A stretch of DNA of 9,328 bases from Pseudomonadota bacterium (GTDB taxonomy: Bacteria; Pseudomonadota; Alphaproteobacteria; Rhizobiales; Hyphomicrobiaceae), in the NCBI GenBank assembly GCA_023428365.1, contig JAEYYQ010000236.1, positions 1 through 9,328 on the forward strand, read 5' to 3'. Positions 6,379-9,328 of this stretch are shown in pieces. A model generated the notes under the pieces. The model had not been told where the DNA came from, did no database searches, and saw nothing but the letters and a program-made list of their open reading frames with translations. The position numbers were made by a program, and so were the translations under genes. Numbering within the stretch: the first letter of the stretch is position 1; each line of letters begins with the position of its first letter.

Positions 6379-6384
6379 ACCAAC

Positions 6385-7959
6385 ATGACGAAAAAGCGAA
6401 ACCAGGGTGTTGATCGCCGCACGTTGCTTGCCACCGGTGCGGCTGTGGCCACGGCCAGTATCATGCCACCCTGGATGGCCCGCTCAGCCTACGCCGCCGC
6501 TGGAACTTTGCGTGCGGGTATCACAGGCTATAACGTCATCAATACGCTTGACCCCGGCAAGCATTCGCTCATTCCAGAAGCCTATCTCGTCTGGTCGTTG
6601 TTCAACGGGTTGGTCAAATTCAATCCGAAAATGGAAGTGGTTCCGGATCTCGCGGAGTCTTTCACAGCGAAGGATGCCACGACGCTGGAATTCAAGCTGC
6701 GCAAGGGCGTGAAATTCCACGACGGCAGCGAGATGACTGCCGACGACGTCAAGTTCACCATCGAACGGTTGCAGGACGAGAAGTTCGCTTCACCAAACAG
6801 AGGCAAGGTCTCGGAGGTGAAAGAGGTCAGGATCGTCGATCCTCACACCGTGGAATTCGTAACGAAACAGGCGTTCGCGCCGCTTCTGGCGTTTCTGACC
6901 AACGCGCGCACCGGCACTCAAATCGTGCCGCGCAAGGTTGTTGAAGCCATTGGTAGCGAGGCATTCGGCAAAGCTCCCGTAGGAACCGGCGCCTATAAGC
7001 TTCAATCCTGGAAGGCAAACGAGAGTGTTACGTTTGCGGCTCACGATGGCTATTTTGTTCCGGGGCAGCCCACTCTCGCAACCGTCGAAGTCCCTCTGAT
7101 CGCAGAGGAATCGAGCGGCGTAACTGCTTTGAAAGGCGGCCAGATCGATCTGACCAGCACGGCCCCCTTCGCGGATATTCCAACACTCGAGCAGGATAAA
7201 AGCCTCACGGTTTTGAAGCAGCCGGGAATGAACTGCCGCTTCATCGCTCTGAACCATCGCAAAGCGCCATTCGACGACGTACATTTCCGCCGCGCCGTTT
7301 CGATGGCGTTCGATCGCAATGCGATGGTCAAGGTTGTGCTCTTCGGTGAAGGTGTCCCTTCCCACGGTTTGATTCCGCCGTCGCTAACCTGGGCTTATGA
7401 CCCGAACCCCCGGGCCAACTCCGTTTACAATCCCGAGCGCGCCAAGGCCGAGTTGGCCAAGTCCAAGTATGCGGGCACGAAGATATCAGCACCCGTACTC
7501 ACCTGGGGATCGGGCTGGTGGAAGCGTCTGGTCGAGATTTGGGCGATGCAGGTCAACCAGACCCTCGGCACAAACTTCACGGTGGAGGTCAACGAGGCCA
7601 ACACGGTGTACGCGCGCCAACGTTCCGGCGACTATCAGGCCAGCGTCTGGGGATGGCTTGGCCCCATCGATCCGGATGAGTACGTCGGCGAAATCCTGCA
7701 CACCAAGGGATGGCGGAATTTCTACGGCTACAGCAATCCAAAGATTGATGAGCTGACCGAAAAAGCCCGTGCAGAGCTCGACCTCAAGGCACGCGGCGAT
7801 CTCTATAAGCAGGCCGAAAACATTGCGATCGAGGACGCAGCAATACTCCCGTGTTTCTGCTCCAATATCCATAACCTGATGACAACCAAGGTGCAGGGCT
7901 TCACGCAACTGCCCTACTCGAACTTCGGCGATCAATTCGCCTCCGTGAAGTTCACGTGA
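6385..7959 (+). CDS. ABC transporter substrate-binding protein, family 5 (peptide/nickel/oligosaccharide type)
   Basis: 524 residues, exported. The signal peptide carries a twin-arginine-like motif (D10-R-R-T-L-L15), a hydrophobic core and a likely cleavage site near residues 37-39 (A-Y-A-A-A-G), so Tat export is plausible. The mature protein matches the DppA/OppA-type (SBP_bac_5) family: the signature V-P-D-L-A-E-S-F (86-93) leads into L-E-F-K-L-R-K-G-V-K-F-H-D-G and M-T-A-D-D-V-K-F-T-I-E-R (117-128). Later come G-T-G-A-Y-K-L and the domain-III stretch F-R-R-A-V-S-M-A-F-D-R. The protein delivers its ligand to the permeases encoded downstream. Ligands in this family include di- and oligopeptides, opines, nickel chelates, sugars and glutathione, and cannot be told apart here. 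The OccR-like regulator nearby makes an amino-acid conjugate or opine-like compound a reasonable guess. Start supported by GGGGAG. Confidence 0.9.
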   Translation: MTKKRNQGVDRRTLLATGAAVATASIMPPWMARSAYAAAGTLRAGITGYNVINTLDPGKHSLIPEAYLVWSLFNGLVKFNPKMEVVPDLAESFTAKDATTLEFKLRKGVKFHDGSEMTADDVKFTIERLQDEKFASPNRGKVSEVKEVRIVDPHTVEFVTKQAFAPLLAFLTNARTGTQIVPRKVVEAIGSEAFGKAPVGTGAYKLQSWKANESVTFAAHDGYFVPGQPTLATVEVPLIAEESSGVTALKGGQIDLTSTAPFADIPTLEQDKSLTVLKQPGMNCRFIALNHRKAPFDDVHFRRAVSMAFDRNAMVKVVLFGEGVPSHGLIPPSLTWAYDPNPRANSVYNPERAKAELAKSKYAGTKISAPVLTWGSGWWKRLVEIWAMQVNQTLGTNFTVEVNEANTVYARQRSGDYQASVWGWLGPIDPDEYVGEILHTKGWRNFYGYSNPKIDELTEKARAELDLKARGDLYKQAENIAIEDAAILPCFCSNIHNLMTTKVQGFTQLPYSNFGDQFASVKFT

Positions 7960-8014
7960 TGTCGCCGATTTGCGTCGTATCGCAATGAAGATCAGAAGGG
8001 GCGCGGAATAAGAC

Positions 8015-8044
8015 TTCCGCCGCCCTTTCCTGTGAAAGGCGGAA
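8015..8044 (+). other. Intergenic stem-loop covering the ribosome binding site of the first permease
   Basis: TTCCG (8015-8019) pairs with CGGAA (8040-8044), and CCTTTC (8024-8029) with GAAAGG (8034-8039). The loop is CTGT, with a four-base bulge on the 5' side. The 3' arm contains the only purine-rich sequence (AAAGGCGGA) that could serve the TTG start at 8049. The stem may both protect the binding-protein mRNA and hold down permease translation, a common arrangement in importer operons. The stem is seen in sequence; its function is inferred. Confidence 0.5.
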
Positions 8045-8048
8045 TTGA

Positions 8049-9005
8049 TTGCCGAGAATAGCGTCGTACATTGCCGGCCGATTAGCCGGCGCACTCGCAA
8101 CCATCCTGGTTGGCGCGCTTGCAGTCTTCTGCATTATGAAACTGGCACCGGGCGATCCTGCCCTCGCCGTTCTTGGTGATAGCGCGACTCCAGAAGCAGT
8201 TGCTGCCTTTCGGGCAAAGCATAATCTCGACGAACCGCTCGTCGGGCAATTTCTGATCTGGCTAACGGGAATGCTGCGTGGTGATTTCGGCCCGTCGCTG
8301 ACAATCGCCGGCGGCATTCCGATTTCGCAACTCATTGCCTCCCGTCTGCCCGTAACGCTTTTCGTCGGTGTTTATGCGGTTATCATTGCCGTTCTCGTCT
8401 CACTGAGCATGGGCACCATCGCCGCCCTTCGCCGCGGACGCGCGGCCGACACCATCGCAACATCGGTGGCCGTTCTCGGCATTTCCATGCCGGATTTCTG
8501 GCTCAGCTATGTGCTGATTTTCGTACTGGCCCTCGGTTGGAAAGTGTTTCCTGCCTACGGCTTCATTTCCCCGATGGATTCATTTACCGGCGCGCTTTAC
8601 ACCGGGTTTCTTCCCGCACTCGCGATATCGGCACCGATGGCAGCGGTGTTCGCGCGCATGCTGCGCGCCTCCCTGGTGGAGACGGCAAGTCGGGAATATG
8701 TCCTGGCCGCGCGCTCGTTCGGTTTCAGCACGCCATTCGTGTTTCGCCATTTCATCTTCCGAAATGCGCTGATCCCTTACGTTACGGTGATCGGACTGCA
8801 GATCCGCTACTTGCTTGGCGGCGTCGTCGTGATCGAACGCATCTTCGGCATCCAAGGTCTTGGATCGCTGGCCGTGGATGCCGCGTTCGCCCGCGATTAT
8901 CCCACGGTGATGGCGACGACCGTGGTGTTCCTGGCGATCGTCATGCTGGTCAATCTCATCGTGGACCTTATATGCGCGGCACTTGATCCTCGGAGGTCGC
9001 CATGA
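8049..9005 (+). CDS. ABC transporter permease, DppB-like
   Basis: 318 residues of the DppB/OppB family of inner-membrane permeases. It opens with I-A-G-R-L-A-G-A-L and a first membrane helix (about 10-30), followed by the family motif K-L-A-P-G-D-P-A (31-38). A periplasmic stretch has L-D-E-P-L-x-x-Q-F-L-I-W-L and R-G-D-F-G-P-S (77-83). Further helices lie near 102-125, 138-162, 186-204, 240-262 and 285-308. The cytoplasmic EAA loop contacting the ATPase is E-Y-V-L-A-A-R-S-F-G-F (216-226). The start is a TTG directly after an in-frame TGA (8046-8048); it gives the normal family length, and the next methionine (residue 30) would delete the first helix. Its ribosome binding site lies in a stem-loop arm. 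The stop overlaps the next gene's ATG (ATGA). Works with the DppC-like partner and an ATPase not seen here. Confidence 0.9.
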   Translation: MPRIASYIAGRLAGALATILVGALAVFCIMKLAPGDPALAVLGDSATPEAVAAFRAKHNLDEPLVGQFLIWLTGMLRGDFGPSLTIAGGIPISQLIASRLPVTLFVGVYAVIIAVLVSLSMGTIAALRRGRAADTIATSVAVLGISMPDFWLSYVLIFVLALGWKVFPAYGFISPMDSFTGALYTGFLPALAISAPMAAVFARMLRASLVETASREYVLAARSFGFSTPFVFRHFIFRNALIPYVTVIGLQIRYLLGGVVVIERIFGIQGLGSLAVDAAFARDYPTVMATTVVFLAIVMLVNLIVDLICAALDPRRSP

Positions 9006-9328
9006 GCGCGTTCGCCCGGGTCAACGCCATGCGCCATGTTCATGCGCTGCTTGGGAATGCGACCGCGCTGATCGGCGCATCGATCACGCTGTTTGTACTC
9101 CTCGCGGTTACGATAGGCCCGCTTCTGATGCCTTATGGGCCAAACGAGGCGGATTTCTTCAATATTCTGACACCTCCCTCATGGGCTCATCCCTTTGGCA
9201 CCGACTCGTTCGGCCGAGATGTGCTGACACGCGTTCTCTATGGCGCGCGCATCTCACTCATTGTCAGCGCAACGGGTGTGGCGCTTGCTGCCGCGATAGG
9301 CACGGCGGTCGGAATGACGGCCGCATAC
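9002..9328 (+). CDS. ABC transporter permease, DppC-like, 3' part outside the window
   Basis: The first 109 codons are visible, starting M-S-A-F-A-R-V-N-A-M and open to the window edge. A membrane helix (about residues 22-45) is followed by the DppC/OppC-family motif H-P-F-G-T-D-S-F-G-R-D-V-L-T-R-V-L-Y-G-A-R (about 69-89) and the start of the next helix. The ATG overlaps the DppB-like stop as ATGA, and GGAGG sits five bases before it, so the two permeases are translationally coupled and probably made in equal amounts. The ATPase gene or genes are expected beyond the right edge. Confidence 0.9.
   Translation, partial: MSAFARVNAMRHVHALLGNATALIGASITLFVLLAVTIGPLLMPYGPNEADFFNILTPPSWAHPFGTDSFGRDVLTRVLYGARISLIVSATGVALAAAIGTAVGMTAAY

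Noticed and set aside
6200..6388. A 62-codon open frame from a TTG whose TGA overlaps the binding-protein ATG (ATGA)
   Set aside because: The overlap looks like translational coupling, but there is no ribosome binding site before the TTG, the peptide resembles nothing I recognise, and the region is better explained as leader with hairpins.
7486..8100. 204-codon minus-strand frame across the end of the binding protein and the start of the permease
   Set aside because: It is antisense to two well-supported transporter genes and crosses their intergenic gap; no homology is apparent.
1..9328. CRISPR array, tRNA/rRNA genes, insertion sequences or phage genes
   Set aside because: No regularly spaced repeats, no tRNA cloverleaf, no transposase or integrase frame and no terminal inverted repeats were seen.

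Overview
The window reads as chromosomal DNA of a GC-rich alphaproteobacterium, probably of the Hyphomicrobiales (rhizobial/Bosea-like). This rests on codon use, protein style and gene combination only; no taxonomic marker is present. It holds seven genes complete within the window, two genes cut by the edges, and two functional blocks that look unrelated.

Block 1 (about 1-3251) is probably a molybdenum/tungsten-responsive locus. A leftward operon runs from a 69-residue molbindin (Mop/TOBE, 1750 to 1541) through a short TsaA/TrmO-like protein (1532 to 1035) to a TroA-fold substrate-binding protein of the siderophore/cobalamin/molybdate class (1038 to 16), then into a gene that starts at position 19 and leaves the window. 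The last two junctions are ATGA overlaps. Divergent from this operon is a 431-residue DUF2325 protein with a central coiled coil and a Cys/His-bearing N-terminal region (1956-3251). Just before its start codon is a perfect 12-bp inverted repeat (1919-1950) with the CGCTATAT/ATATAGCG half-sites of ModE/MopA-type molybdate operators. A degenerate copy with one good half-site lies before the molbindin gene. The simplest reading is that molybdate or tungstate status controls both directions: an oxyanion importer with an intracellular storage/buffer protein on one side, and an uncharacterised DUF2325 protein on the other.

Positions 3252-3438 separate two convergent transcription units and contain only weak hairpins and a short direct repeat.

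Block 2 (3439-9328) is a catabolic/uptake block. A GlpD-like FAD oxidoreductase (leftward) is divergent from a LysR-family regulator of the OccR/NocR style (rightward). A TTCG-N7-CGAA dyad between them is a candidate regulator site. After a 329-bp leader region with several hairpins comes a peptide/nickel-type (family 5) ABC importer: substrate-binding protein, DppB-like permease and the start of a DppC-like permease, continuing beyond the right edge. The oxidoreductase lacks the lysine of the GlpD 'GGKLTTYR' motif, so its substrate may not be glycerol-3-phosphate. A plausible reading is LysR-controlled import of a compound that the oxidoreductase then oxidises; the compound cannot be named from sequence.

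The best candidate for something undescribed is the DUF2325 protein under a near-ideal molybdate box, paired with a molbindin/TsaA-like/MolA-like transporter operon.
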